Below, one piece after another: positions 42,364 to 50,330 of a DNA stretch of 64,000 nt. The notes below the pieces were generated by a model. The model was not told the origin of the DNA. It did not search any database and saw only the letters and a list, made by a program, of their open reading frames with translations. Position 1 is the stretch's first letter, and every line of letters starts with the position of its first letter. The translations under genes and the position numbers were made by a program. Source of the stretch: Polaribacter sp. IC066 (lineage in GTDB: Bacteria > Bacteroidota > Bacteroidia > Flavobacteriales > Flavobacteriaceae); assembly GCF_007997085.1 (NCBI RefSeq), contig NZ_VORR01000012.1:1-64000 (forward strand), written 5' to 3'.

Positions 42364-43419
42364 ATGATTACAACAGATATCTTAATTATTGGTGCTGGTC
42401 CAACAGGATTATTTACCGTTTTTGAAGCAGGGTTGTTAAAACTGCGTTGTCATTTAATAGATGCTTTGCCACAAGCTGGCGGCCAATGTTCAGAAATTTA
42501 TCCGAAGAAACCTATTTATGATATTCCTGCATATCCAGAAATTTTAGCAGGAGATTTAACAGAGAAATTATTAGAACAATCTAAACAATTCGAACCCGGT
42601 TTTACGTTAGGAGAACGTGCAGAAACCATCGAAAAACAAGAAGATGAATCTTTTATCGTTACGACCAATAAAGGCACAAAGCATCAAGCAAAAATAGTTG
42701 CTATTGCAGGCGGTTTAGGGTCTTTTGAGCCAAGAAAACCACCAATTCCAAACATTATAGATTTTGAAGATAAAGGGGTAGAATATATTATTCGTGATCC
42801 AGAATTTTATAGAGATAAAAAAGTAGTAATTTCTGGTGGTGGAGATTCTGCTTTAGATTGGGCTATATTTTTAACAGATGTTGCGGCATCGGTAACATTA
42901 ATTCATAGAAGAAACGAATTTAGAGGCGCTTTAGATTCTGTAGATAAAGTTCAGGAATTAAAAGATTCGGGTAAAATTACCATGATAACACCCGCAGAGG
43001 TAAAAGGAATTGTCGGAACAGATAAAGTTACAGGAGTTTCTGTAGTTCAAAACGGAGGAGAACCTTTTACTATTGAAACCGATCATTTTATTCCGCTTTT
43101 TGGTTTATCACCAAAATTAGGACCTATTGGTGATTGGGGATTAGAAATCGAGAAAAACGCCATTAAAGTAAATAACGCATTAGATTATCAAACCAATATT
43201 CCTGGAATTTATGCTATTGGAGATGTAAATACCTATCCCGGTAAATTAAAGTTAATTCTTTGTGGTTTTCATGAAGCAACCTTAATGTGTCAAAGTGCTT
43301 ATCAACGTATTTTTCCTGATAAAAAATATGTAATGAAGTACACTACCGTTGGTGGTGTAGATGGTTTTGACGGTACAAGAAAAGAAGCGCCAAAAGCAGT
43401 TATTAAAAAGATTGAGTAA
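42364..43419 (+). CDS. Ferredoxin-NADP(+) reductase, thioredoxin-reductase-like type
   Basis: 351 residues. The FAD-binding IIGAGPTGLFTVFEAGLL motif is at the N-terminus. NADP-binding VVISGGGDSALDWAIFL is near residue 155, and GIYAIGDVNTYPGK is near 280. The CxxC of thioredoxin reductase is absent, and the length and C-terminal extension (TTVGGVDGFDGTRKEAPKA) match the FNR subgroup of Bacillus YumC type. It moves electrons between NADPH and ferredoxin, which suits the Fe-S genes next to it. A hairpin follows the stop. Confidence 0.92.
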   Translation: MITTDILIIGAGPTGLFTVFEAGLLKLRCHLIDALPQAGGQCSEIYPKKPIYDIPAYPEILAGDLTEKLLEQSKQFEPGFTLGERAETIEKQEDESFIVTTNKGTKHQAKIVAIAGGLGSFEPRKPPIPNIIDFEDKGVEYIIRDPEFYRDKKVVISGGGDSALDWAIFLTDVAASVTLIHRRNEFRGALDSVDKVQELKDSGKITMITPAEVKGIVGTDKVTGVSVVQNGGEPFTIETDHFIPLFGLSPKLGPIGDWGLEIEKNAIKVNNALDYQTNIPGIYAIGDVNTYPGKLKLILCGFHEATLMCQSAYQRIFPDKKYVMKYTTVGGVDGFDGTRKEAPKAVIKKIE

Positions 43420-43428
43420 GAAATTACA

Positions 43429-43459
43429 GCCCTCACAGGTTTTTAAAACCTGTGAGGGC
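43429..43459. repeat. CTCACAGG hairpin, copy A
   Basis: Arms of 15 bp, GCCCTCACAGGTTTT and AAAACCTGTGAGGGC, around one central T. It lies 9 bp after the reductase stop and could serve as a terminator. The same core occurs at 46461-46493 before hppD. Confidence 0.8.
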
Positions 43460-43508
43460 TTGTTAAGATTTTAATTTTAAGTTGTATTTTAGATGAAAAT
43501 ATAAAACT

Positions 43509-43838
43509 ATGCTCGCTTTTAATGCAACACCCAGTTTTTATGATGAGCTTTTATCGGGCTATGATATTTTACTATTTGCCTTAGGCTCATGTATAGTTAT
43601 TTCAGTGCTACTTTTATATTATAGCCAAATCCCAGAAAACAAAAACTCTAAATCAGCATTAGACAAACCATTGTATCAATCAAAAGATGTTTTATTACAA
43701 TCTAATAATTTAGAAGCAAATTTTATAAATACCAAAAAATCAGCATCAACCTTTACGAAATTATTTGTATTTGTTTTGGTTTTTTGGGTGATTTTTATAC
43801 CACTTTATCAGTTGTTAGGCGTAAATCATTTCATTTGA
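43509..43838 (+). CDS. Unknown two-segment membrane protein
   Basis: 109 residues with a membrane segment near residues 22-43 (DILLFALGSCIVISVLLLYY) and another near 82-104 (KLFVFVLVFWVIFIPLYQLL). A soluble loop of about 40 residues lies between them. I do not recognise a family. It stands alone between the reductase and a small ORF; nothing suggests a function. Confidence 0.6.
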   Translation: MLAFNATPSFYDELLSGYDILLFALGSCIVISVLLLYYSQIPENKNSKSALDKPLYQSKDVLLQSNNLEANFINTKKSASTFTKLFVFVLVFWVIFIPLYQLLGVNHFI

Positions 43839-43901
43839 AAGAATTTATTGAGATGAATTTATTTTTCTCAAATATTATCTTTATTTATTCTAAATAATAA
43901 T

Positions 43902-43909
43902 TATATTTG
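43902..43909 (+). promoter_or_regulatory. -7 element almost touching the next start codon
   Basis: TATATTTG is an exact TAnnTTTG match. The ATG at 43914 is only 4 bp downstream, so the transcript would start at or very near the start codon (leaderless). Confidence 0.5.
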
Positions 43910-43913
43910 CAGC

Positions 43914-44201
43914 ATGGAACTATTAAGTGATGTAACTTTCAATATTCAGCTTACAAAAATTACGTTTTGTAACTATCAACTAAAGATAGACGAAAAAATA
44001 ATGACACTCACTTTTCCGCAAGTACTTCAATTAAGAAATAAAATAAATCTATTTACATCTGCACAAGGTATAGAAGACATTATTCAAAATGAAAATTTTG
44101 TATTGTTATTTATTGCAGATAAAAAGCATTTAGTATTTCTAGATATTCCGAAGTTATTAGATTTAAAAGAAGAATTAGCCTATTGTTTTTCTGATTTTTA
44201 A
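43914..44201 (+). CDS. Unknown 95-residue protein upstream of ferritin
   Basis: A small soluble protein without signal peptide: FNIQLTKITFCNYQLKIDEK, MTLTFPQVLQLRNKINLF, NFVLLFIADKKHLVFLDIPK. The pattern is alternating beta strands with one or two helices. I do not recognise a family with confidence. It lies 95 bp before the ferritin ATG, which has its own promoter. Its start codon lies only 4 bases after a -7 element. Confidence 0.65.
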   Translation: MELLSDVTFNIQLTKITFCNYQLKIDEKIMTLTFPQVLQLRNKINLFTSAQGIEDIIQNENFVLLFIADKKHLVFLDIPKLLDLKEELAYCFSDF

Positions 44202-44269
44202 AAACCTGTTATCTTTATTTAGATTGCTTTTAAATTTTTTACCTGCTTAAAATCAACTCCTTTTTGACG

Positions 44270-44277
44270 TACCTTTG
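44270..44277 (+). promoter_or_regulatory. -7 element of ferritin
   Basis: TACCTTTG fits TAnnTTTG and lies 18 bp before the ferritin ATG. A TTG inside it opens the frame, but the ATG at 44296 is the better start. Confidence 0.55.
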
Positions 44278-44295
44278 TTTCAAACAGGTTTAGAT

Positions 44296-44802
44296 ATGAA
44301 AGTAGCAATAAGAAGACAAATGACAATTCATCCAGAAGTAATGGATGTTTTAAACGAACAAATAGCATTAGAAATGCACGCATCTGCCTCTTATTTAGCA
44401 ATGGCATCTTGGTGCGATCAGCGTGGGCTTGTAAACAGTAAAGCTTTTTTTTACAAACAATCACAAGAAGAAAGAGAGCACGGAATGAAAATTTTCGAGT
44501 TTATAAATAACGCAGGTGGCGCAGCTTTATCTCCTGCAGTTGCAGCAGTTAATCATGATTTTGAAGAATTAAGAGAAACGTACGAAAAATCTTTAGATCA
44601 AGAAATTAAAGTAACACAATCTGTGTATAAGTGCTTTAAAAAAGCAAGAAGTGTAGACGATTTTGCATCTGAAGTTTTCTTACAGTGGTTTGTTTCTGAA
44701 CAATTAGAAGAAGAAGATGCCGTAAGAAGTATTTTAGATATTTTTGATTTAATGGCAGATATGCCAGCAAAAATGGTCGATGAGCGCTTGCCAACTGAAT
44801 AA
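44296..44802 (+). CDS. Ferritin (non-heme, bacterial FtnA type)
   Basis: 168 residues from the ATG at 44296. Four-helix ferroxidase features are LNEQIALEMHASASYLAMAS (first iron Glu), KQSQEEREHGMKIFEFINNA (Glu and His), and FLQWFVSEQLEEEDAVRSIL (later Glu residues). No heme-binding Met is obvious. It stores iron as ferric mineral in a 24-mer shell. Its position after Mrp, NifU and ferredoxin reductase genes makes this an iron-handling neighbourhood, though it has its own promoter. Confidence 0.94.
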   Translation: MKVAIRRQMTIHPEVMDVLNEQIALEMHASASYLAMASWCDQRGLVNSKAFFYKQSQEEREHGMKIFEFINNAGGAALSPAVAAVNHDFEELRETYEKSLDQEIKVTQSVYKCFKKARSVDDFASEVFLQWFVSEQLEEEDAVRSILDIFDLMADMPAKMVDERLPTE

Positions 44803-44820
44803 AAGTAGAAACACGTATAT

Positions 44821-44853
44821 AAAAACCCGAAACATTAATGTTTCGGGTTTTTT
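44821..44853 (+). terminator. Ferritin terminator
   Basis: The arms AAACCCGAAACATT and AATGTTTCGGGTTT form a long perfect stem followed by T residues, 20 bp after the ferritin stop. Confidence 0.85.
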
Positions 44854-44885
44854 GTTACTTTCTAGTTATATAAATTCTCTTTTCT

Positions 44886-44893
44886 TATATTTG
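44886..44893 (+). promoter_or_regulatory. -7 element upstream of hmgA
   Basis: TATATTTG fits TAnnTTTG. It lies 180 bp before hmgA and 23 bp before a tiny ORF (44917-44973), so the hmgA transcript would have a long leader. Confidence 0.45.
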
Positions 44894-44916
44894 TGCAAGT
44901 CACTAAATCGATTGAA

Positions 44917-44973
44917 ATGTTTGAAGAATTATTAATTCAATTAAAATTTTTGATAAAAAGAAATCCAGAATAA
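44917..44973 (+). CDS. Possible 18-residue leader ORF before hmgA
   Basis: ATG TTT GAA opens a frame reading MFEELLIQLKFLIKRNPE and then a stop. It is the first ORF behind a good -7 element and lies 100 bp before hmgA. The composition is amphipathic and does not resemble a Phe/Tyr-rich attenuator peptide. It may be chance; kept because no other product explains the leader. Confidence 0.25.
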   Translation: MFEELLIQLKFLIKRNPE

Positions 44974-45073
44974 TTTCTTTGGCTACTATTTTATCTAACT
45001 TTTAAATAAAGTTAAGGTAGGGATTTCATCAAAATTAAACGATTAAACAGTTTAACAATTAAACATTTTCATT

Positions 45074-46237
45074 ATGCCTTTCTATCATAAATTAGGGAAA
45101 ATTCCACCCAAAAGACACACGCAATTTCGTAAGAAAGACGGAACTTTATATTCCGAGCAACTTTTTGGTACTATTGGTTTCGACGGAATGTCTACCAACT
45201 CTTACCACGAGCACAGACCAACCATGGTTAAACATATTGGAAAGCAATATTCTGTAAAACCAGTTATTGCGAAAGCTAATAATATTCAATCGTATAAATT
45301 TATCGGATTTCAAGTTCCGCCTGAAAACGATTATTTAGAAAGCAGAAAAATTGTGTTGACAAATACCGATTGTAACATTATTTTATCAGCTCCAAAAAAA
45401 TCTACCACAGCATATTTTTATAAAAATACAGATGCCGACGAAGTTATATTTATTCATAAAGGAACCGGTAAGTTAAGAACACATTTAGGAAACATCGATT
45501 TCAAATACGGCGATTATTTAGTAATTCCGAGAGGCGTTATTTACAAGTTAGATTTTGATGACGAGAATAACAGACTTTTTATTGTAGAATCGTATTCGCC
45601 AATTTATACACCAAAACGGTATCGAAACTATTTTGGTCAATTGTTAGAGCATTCGCCTTTTTGCGAAAGAGATTTAAGAAGACCGCACGAATTAGAAACC
45701 TATAACGAGTTAGGCGATTTTTTAATCAAAGTAAAAAAACAAGGCGAAATTATAGAAATGACTTATGCTTCACATCCTTTTGATGTGGTTGGTTATGACG
45801 GATATAATTTTCCGTATGCATTTTCAATTCATGATTTTGAACCTATAACGGGCAGAATTCATCAACCGCCACCTGTGCATCAAACGTTTGAAACCAATGC
45901 GTTTGTGATCTGTAGTTTTGTGCCGCGTATGTATGACTACCATCCAGATTCAATCCCTGCACCATACAATCATAGTAATATCGATTCAGACGAAGTAATT
46001 TATTATGTCGATGGCGATTTTATGAGCAGAAACGATATTGATCAAGGTCATATTTCTTTGCATCCGTCAGGTATTCCTCATGGGCCGCACCCCGGAGCTG
46101 CAGAGCGCAGTATTGGTAAAATAAAAACCGAAGAATTGGCAGTCATGGTAGATACTTTTAAACCTTTACAGGTTACAGAAGAAGCTATGAAAATTGCCGA
46201 TGAAGAGTATTATAAATCGTGGTTAAGCCAATCCTAG
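45074..46237 (+). CDS. hmgA: Homogentisate 1,2-dioxygenase
   Basis: 387 residues, the shorter form common in Bacteroidota. The iron site is in the C-terminal part: HQPPPVHQTFETNAFVIC, DEVIYYVDGDFMSR and HPSGIPHGPHPGAAERS, with the His/Glu ligands expected for this family. It opens the ring of homogentisate to maleylacetoacetate in tyrosine breakdown. The next gene, hppD, makes its substrate. The intergenic space between them (272 bp) is filled with repeated hairpins, so separate transcription is possible. Confidence 0.93.
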   Translation: MPFYHKLGKIPPKRHTQFRKKDGTLYSEQLFGTIGFDGMSTNSYHEHRPTMVKHIGKQYSVKPVIAKANNIQSYKFIGFQVPPENDYLESRKIVLTNTDCNIILSAPKKSTTAYFYKNTDADEVIFIHKGTGKLRTHLGNIDFKYGDYLVIPRGVIYKLDFDDENNRLFIVESYSPIYTPKRYRNYFGQLLEHSPFCERDLRRPHELETYNELGDFLIKVKKQGEIIEMTYASHPFDVVGYDGYNFPYAFSIHDFEPITGRIHQPPPVHQTFETNAFVICSFVPRMYDYHPDSIPAPYNHSNIDSDEVIYYVDGDFMSRNDIDQGHISLHPSGIPHGPHPGAAERSIGKIKTEELAVMVDTFKPLQVTEEAMKIADEEYYKSWLSQS

Positions 46238-46509
46238 TCTTCCCGAAGGGAAGGGAAACTCGGCTGGAATCGTTTTGTTTACATAGCTTATTAAAATAAT
46301 AATTATTTGAAGTTATGTCCTGCTTTTCACTATATCTTTTTTGTGAAAAACAAAAAAGTATAGAGCCTGTTTTGAGCGAAGTCGAAAGGTTTCAATCAGG
46401 ACCAAACTTGTTTGATCATACATCGTTTATAATAGAGAAATAGTTAATTTAGAAACACAAAGATCTCACAGGTTTTTAAAACCTGTGAGATCTGCAAAAT
46501 CATCAAAAG
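46238..46509. other. Intergenic mosaic of repeated elements before hppD
   Basis: No gene. Contents: a short CTTCCCGAAGGGAAG hairpin (46240-46254); a CTTTTTTG/CAAAAAAG element (46322-46361) matching 42171-42209; a CCTGTTTTGAGCGAAGTCGA stretch (46367-46386) of the kind scattered in flavobacterial spacers; and a CTCACAGG hairpin (46461-46493). Confidence 0.7.
46461..46493. repeat. CTCACAGG hairpin, copy B
   Basis: Arms of 16 bp, AGATCTCACAGGTTTT and AAAACCTGTGAGATCT, around one T. The core is identical to copy A at 43429-43459, while the outer bases differ but still pair. It ends 16 bp before the hppD ATG, an unusual place for a terminator. Confidence 0.8.
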
Positions 46510-47670
46510 ATGGATAAAAAAATAGAATCAGTAAATTACAGTTTAGAAAAAATATTTGAAGGAGCACAAGATTTTCTTCCCCTTTTAGGAACAGATTATG
46601 TAGAATTTTATGTGGGTAACGCCAAACAAGCTGCACATTTTTACAAAACAGCATTTGGTTTTCAGTCGTATGCTTACCGCGGATTAGAAACAGGTTCTAA
46701 AGACTCCGTGAGTTATGTGTTAACACAAGATAAAATTAAAATTATCTTAACAACTCCGCTAAATAGTAAGTCAGAAATAAACAATCATATTGTAAAACAT
46801 GGTGATGGCGTAAAAGTGATTGCGCTTTGGGTAGAAGATGCAAGACAAGCCTATGAAGAAACGACAAAACGTGGGGCAAAATCGTACATGGAGCCGGTTG
46901 TAGAATCAGACGAACATGGCGAAGTTGTGAGAGCAGGAATCTATACGTACGGAGAAACGGTGCATATGTTTGTAGAGCGTAAAAATTATAACGGAACATT
47001 TTTACCGGGTTTTCAAAAATGGGAATCAGATTACAATCCGCCAAGTGCAGGTTTAAAATACATCGATCATATGGTTGGTAATGTTGGTTGGAATCAAATG
47101 AATACTTGGGTAAAATTTTATGAAGATGTAATGGGTTTTGTTAACTTTTTGTCTTTTGATGATAAGCAAATTCACACCGAATATTCTGCATTAATGAGTA
47201 AAGTAATGTCGAATGGAAACGGCCGTATCAAGTTTCCGATAAACGAACCAGCAGAAGGAAAAAAACGTTCTCAAATAGAAGAGTATTTAGATTTTTATGA
47301 AGGTTCTGGAGTGCAACACATTGCAGTAGCAACAGATGATATTATTAAAACAGTTTCTCAATTAAAAGCAAACGGAATCGAATTTTTATCGACACCGCCA
47401 GAAGAATATTATAACTCGGTACCTGCAAGATTAAAAGAATTTAGTCACGAATTAGCTGAAGATATCGAAAAATTAAGGGGTTTAGGAATCATGATAGATG
47501 CTGATGAAGAGGGTTATTTATTACAAATTTTCACGAAACCAATCGAAGACAGACCAACCTTATTTTTTGAAGTAATTCAAAGAATGGGCGCAAAAGGTTT
47601 TGGCGCAGGAAACTTTAAAGCATTGTTTGAATCTATAGAAAGAGAGCAGGCGAAGAGAGGAACGCTATAA
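46510..47670 (+). CDS. hppD: 4-hydroxyphenylpyruvate dioxygenase
   Basis: 386 residues with two VOC (glyoxalase-like) domains. The iron ligands are His in YIDHMVGNV (about residue 190), His in VQHIAVATDDI (about 273) and Glu in LFFEVIQRMGAKGFGAGNFK (near 350). The FGAGNFKALFESIEREQ tail is diagnostic for HPPD. It converts 4-hydroxyphenylpyruvate to homogentisate, the substrate of the upstream hmgA product. Confidence 0.96.
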   Translation: MDKKIESVNYSLEKIFEGAQDFLPLLGTDYVEFYVGNAKQAAHFYKTAFGFQSYAYRGLETGSKDSVSYVLTQDKIKIILTTPLNSKSEINNHIVKHGDGVKVIALWVEDARQAYEETTKRGAKSYMEPVVESDEHGEVVRAGIYTYGETVHMFVERKNYNGTFLPGFQKWESDYNPPSAGLKYIDHMVGNVGWNQMNTWVKFYEDVMGFVNFLSFDDKQIHTEYSALMSKVMSNGNGRIKFPINEPAEGKKRSQIEEYLDFYEGSGVQHIAVATDDIIKTVSQLKANGIEFLSTPPEEYYNSVPARLKEFSHELAEDIEKLRGLGIMIDADEEGYLLQIFTKPIEDRPTLFFEVIQRMGAKGFGAGNFKALFESIEREQAKRGTL

Positions 47671-47794
47671 TTTAGGAGACAGTTTTCAGTATCAGTTCAC
47701 AATGAAATACGCGTCATTGCAAGGCACGAAGCAATCTTTGAATGAACCAACAGATTGCTTCGTAGCTCGCAATGGCTTATGAATAACAATTAAA
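47671..47794. repeat. REP-like inverted repeat, copy B, after hppD
   Basis: Contains the second copy of the long inverted repeat at 47713-47776: a left arm with GTCATTGCAAGGCACGAAGC and a right arm with GCTTCGTAGCTCGCAATGGC. The arms are about 25 bp with a 14-bp loop. It corresponds to copy A at 42283-42345 with several paired and unpaired differences. Confidence 0.78.
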
Positions 47795-47929
47795 ATGAAA
47801 AATCAATTAAGAAAATATATATATTTAATTGAAAAACGCACACAAGAAAAGCCTATTTTAAGATTACTCATATACGCTATTTTAATAGTATTCGCTTTAT
47901 TACTCATAGCATCCATAATCGTAAATTAA
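47795..47929 (+). CDS. Small 44-residue single-segment membrane protein
   Basis: The ATG at 47795 opens a 44-codon frame: MKNQLRKYIYLIEKRTQEKP followed by a strongly hydrophobic ILRLLIYAILIVFALLLIAS and a short IIVN end. The basic N-terminus and single C-terminal membrane segment are typical of genuine small membrane proteins. It is too short for most gene callers. It lies between hppD and kynA; the function is unknown. Confidence 0.5.
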   Translation: MKNQLRKYIYLIEKRTQEKPILRLLIYAILIVFALLLIASIIVN

Positions 47930-47976
47930 AAATTACAAGGATTAAAGAATCAAACATCAAAATACATTGAATGGAT

Positions 47977-48142
47977 TTCTAATTCTATAAATCTAAATTT
48001 GAATAGTTCATTTTAAGCAGCATAGAAAACTTACAATTTATCTTGGTTTTGACGCTATCTTGGTTCTTGGCTCGAATCATCTTGATTCTAAAGTTTATCT
48101 CGAATCAAAAAAAATACAAAGAGAAGAAATTCAATTTGAAGG
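47977..48142 (+). pseudogene. Decayed duplicate of the kynA leader and first codons
   Basis: This stretch parallels 48259-48395. Both begin TTCTAATTCTATAAATCT, continue through similar AAAACTTACAATTTATCTTG and AAAACCTAAAATTCACCTTG segments and CTTGA-TCTAAAG, and end in the first codons of kynA. Here the start reads ATA CAA AGA GAA GAA ATT (48114 on), where kynA has ATG GAA AGA GAA GAA ATT. The copy has an extra insert of about 30 bp and stops after about ten codons. Confidence 0.65.
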
Positions 48143-48364
48143 ATTCTTATGTGTGCTATTTTAGTTTTATATCGAGTTTTAGTTTTACTTCAAATGTTAT
48201 GCTAGGTATCCGCTAAAATATAAGTAAGATTTACAGATACCAGACGTATTGAAGGGGCTTCTAATTCTATAAATCTTAATTTTTGTGGTAAATTGCACTC
48301 AATGTCGAAAACCTAAAATTCACCTTGTTTCTTGGCGCTAATTACCTTGAATCTTAAAGCAAAA
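48143..48364. other. kynA leader region
   Basis: No gene. 48259-48364 is the parent copy of the repeat noted at 47977-48113. The remainder is AT-rich spacer with no recognised signal. Confidence 0.45.
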
Positions 48365-49282
48365 ATGGAAAGAGAAGAAATTTTAAAAGCAATAGAAGAA
48401 AAGTACGATAAACTAGGCGTTCCTGTAGATGCCATGTTAGAGGGGTTGTTGTGGAGTACACCAATTACGTATTGGGATTATATTCAGACAGATGCACTTT
48501 TAGGTCTGCAAATTCCAAGAACTACACAACCCGATGAAATGGTTTTTATCATGTATCATCAGGTAAATGAATTACTTTTTAAAATGATTTTATGGGAAAT
48601 AGATCAAGTTGCCAAAACAACAGAGGTTTCTGCGGATAAATTTTCTTTGCATTTAGGAAGAGTTAGTCGGTATTTTGATATGCTGTGCAATTCTTTTAAT
48701 GTAATGGCAGACGGAATGGAGAAAGAGCAATATTTAAAATTTAGAAACACCTTAACACCTGCAAGTGGTTTTCAGTCGGCGCAATACCGTAAAATTGAAT
48801 TTGCATCTACAGAGTTAATCAATTTAATTGATGCTCGTTTTAGAGAGGATATCGATAGAAACTCTTCTTTTAAGAACGCATACAACCATTTGTACTGGCA
48901 AGCCGCAGGTAAAAATTATACTACGGGTCAAAAATCTACGCTATTAAATCTTTTCGAAGAAAAATACATGGGCATATTTATTGACTTTATGGAAGATTAT
49001 GAGGATATTAATTTGTCTTTAAAATTTAAACAACTGCCTAGAGAAGTTCAAGAAAATGAAGATTTAATAAAGGCAATGCGCCATTATGATTATACGGTAA
49101 ATGTAAAATGGGTCATGGCGCATTACAATGCGGCCGGTAAGTATTTAGGCGGAAAAGAGAAAGATTTAGAAGCTACCGGGGGCACTAGTTGGCGTAAATA
49201 CATGCATCCAAAATTTCAACGAAGAATTTTTTATCCCTATTTATGGAGTGAAGAAGAGTTAAAAAATTGGGGGAGCTTTTAA
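48365..49282 (+). CDS. kynA: Tryptophan 2,3-dioxygenase
   Basis: 305 residues from the ATG at 48365 (MEREEILKAIEEKYDKLGVP). An in-frame earlier start would only translate the leader. Heme and substrate motifs: TYWDYIQTDALLGLQ, FIMYHQVNELLFKMILWEID (family signature), and SGFQSAQYRKIEF. It oxidises tryptophan to N-formylkynurenine, the first step of the kynurenine route. With hmgA and hppD it forms a small aromatic amino acid catabolism neighbourhood; the other kynurenine genes are not in the window. Confidence 0.95.
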   Translation: MEREEILKAIEEKYDKLGVPVDAMLEGLLWSTPITYWDYIQTDALLGLQIPRTTQPDEMVFIMYHQVNELLFKMILWEIDQVAKTTEVSADKFSLHLGRVSRYFDMLCNSFNVMADGMEKEQYLKFRNTLTPASGFQSAQYRKIEFASTELINLIDARFREDIDRNSSFKNAYNHLYWQAAGKNYTTGQKSTLLNLFEEKYMGIFIDFMEDYEDINLSLKFKQLPREVQENEDLIKAMRHYDYTVNVKWVMAHYNAAGKYLGGKEKDLEATGGTSWRKYMHPKFQRRIFYPYLWSEEELKNWGSF

Positions 49283-49446
49283 AAGCACTCATTTTGGTAG
49301 CAAATAAGTATAAATAGCACTCATTTAAAAATTATATTTTACTAATGTAGGTTGCAAAACCTAAATTAATCGTTAAAAAGTAGTTTACATAACGCTTCAA
49401 AGTACTTTTTTTTGTTTTCGGAACGGTAATTGTCAATACTTTTTTA

Positions 49447-49454
49447 TAAGTTTG
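49447..49454 (+). promoter_or_regulatory. -7 element upstream of the DUF3108 gene
   Basis: TAAGTTTG fits TAnnTTTG and lies only 6 bp before the ATG at 49461, so the mRNA leader would be a few bases at most. Confidence 0.45.
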
Positions 49455-49460
49455 ATTTTT

Positions 49461-50231
49461 ATGAAAAAACTCGTCCTATTATTTTATTCCTTATTTTTTT
49501 TAACGCTGACTTTTAGTCAAGATAAAAAAGATGCCTTTAAAGGAGGAGAATCTCTTCGTTTTAAGATGAGCTACAGTGGCTTTTTAAGAGCCGGTACAGC
49601 AGTTTTAGAAGTAAAAGAGACCGCGTTAAACGGCAAAAAAGTTTTTCATACCATAGGAACTGGTTGGACTTCTGGCATGATAAAATGGTTTTTTGAGGTC
49701 GATGACGTTTATGAGTCTTATTTTGATAAAGATACTATTAAGCCGTATTTGTTTAAGAGAAAAATTGATGAAGGTGGTTATCTAAAACATAGAATTACCT
49801 CTTTCAACTACAAGGCTAAAACAGCGTATGTACAAGATTTTACTACGCAACAAGACACTTCTATCGCTTTTAACAATGTGCAAGACATGCTTTCCTCTTT
49901 CTATTACTTAAGAACGGTAGATACAAAAGGGCTAAAAAAGGGAGATGAAATTAAATTAGATATGTTTTTAGATTCGCAAGTATATCCATTTAAATTGCTG
50001 TTTTTAGGAAGAGAAGTTTTAAAAACAAAATTTGGTAAGGTTAACTCTTTGGTATTTATCCCTTTGGTGCAGTCAGGTAGAATTTTTGAGGCAGAAGAAA
50101 GTGTTAAAATATGGATTACCGATGACGCTAACAAAATTCCGATTAAAATGACTGCTTCTCTAGCAGTAGGCTCTTTAAGAGCAGAGCTAGAGGCCTATAA
50201 AGGTTTGGCAAATCCTTTTGGTGAACTTTAG
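49461..50231 (+). CDS. DUF3108-family secreted protein
   Basis: 256 residues from the ATG at 49461 (an ATG 9 bp upstream would add MIF). The signal peptide is MKKLVLLFYSLFFLTLTFS. The domain begins FKGGESLRFKMSYSGFLRAG and continues VDDVYESYFDKDTIKPYLF and PIKMTASLAVGSLRAEL, a beta-rich periplasmic fold of unknown function. It stands just upstream of an M23 peptidase and pgi, an order common in Flavobacteriia. A role in the cell envelope is inferred from its location. Confidence 0.85.
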   Translation: MKKLVLLFYSLFFLTLTFSQDKKDAFKGGESLRFKMSYSGFLRAGTAVLEVKETALNGKKVFHTIGTGWTSGMIKWFFEVDDVYESYFDKDTIKPYLFKRKIDEGGYLKHRITSFNYKAKTAYVQDFTTQQDTSIAFNNVQDMLSSFYYLRTVDTKGLKKGDEIKLDMFLDSQVYPFKLLFLGREVLKTKFGKVNSLVFIPLVQSGRIFEAEESVKIWITDDANKIPIKMTASLAVGSLRAELEAYKGLANPFGEL

Positions 50232-50296
50232 AAAACTTTAACGAAACCTTTTTATGAACTTCTCTTATTAGGTTTAAAATAAATCAATTTTATTTG

Positions 50297-50304
50297 TACT
50301 TTTG
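50297..50304 (+). promoter_or_regulatory. -7 element upstream of the M23-pgi genes
   Basis: TACTTTTG fits TAnnTTTG and lies 26 bp before the TTG start at 50331. Confidence 0.45.
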
Positions 50305-50330
50305 AAAATCGATCCAAAAGTAACAACTTC

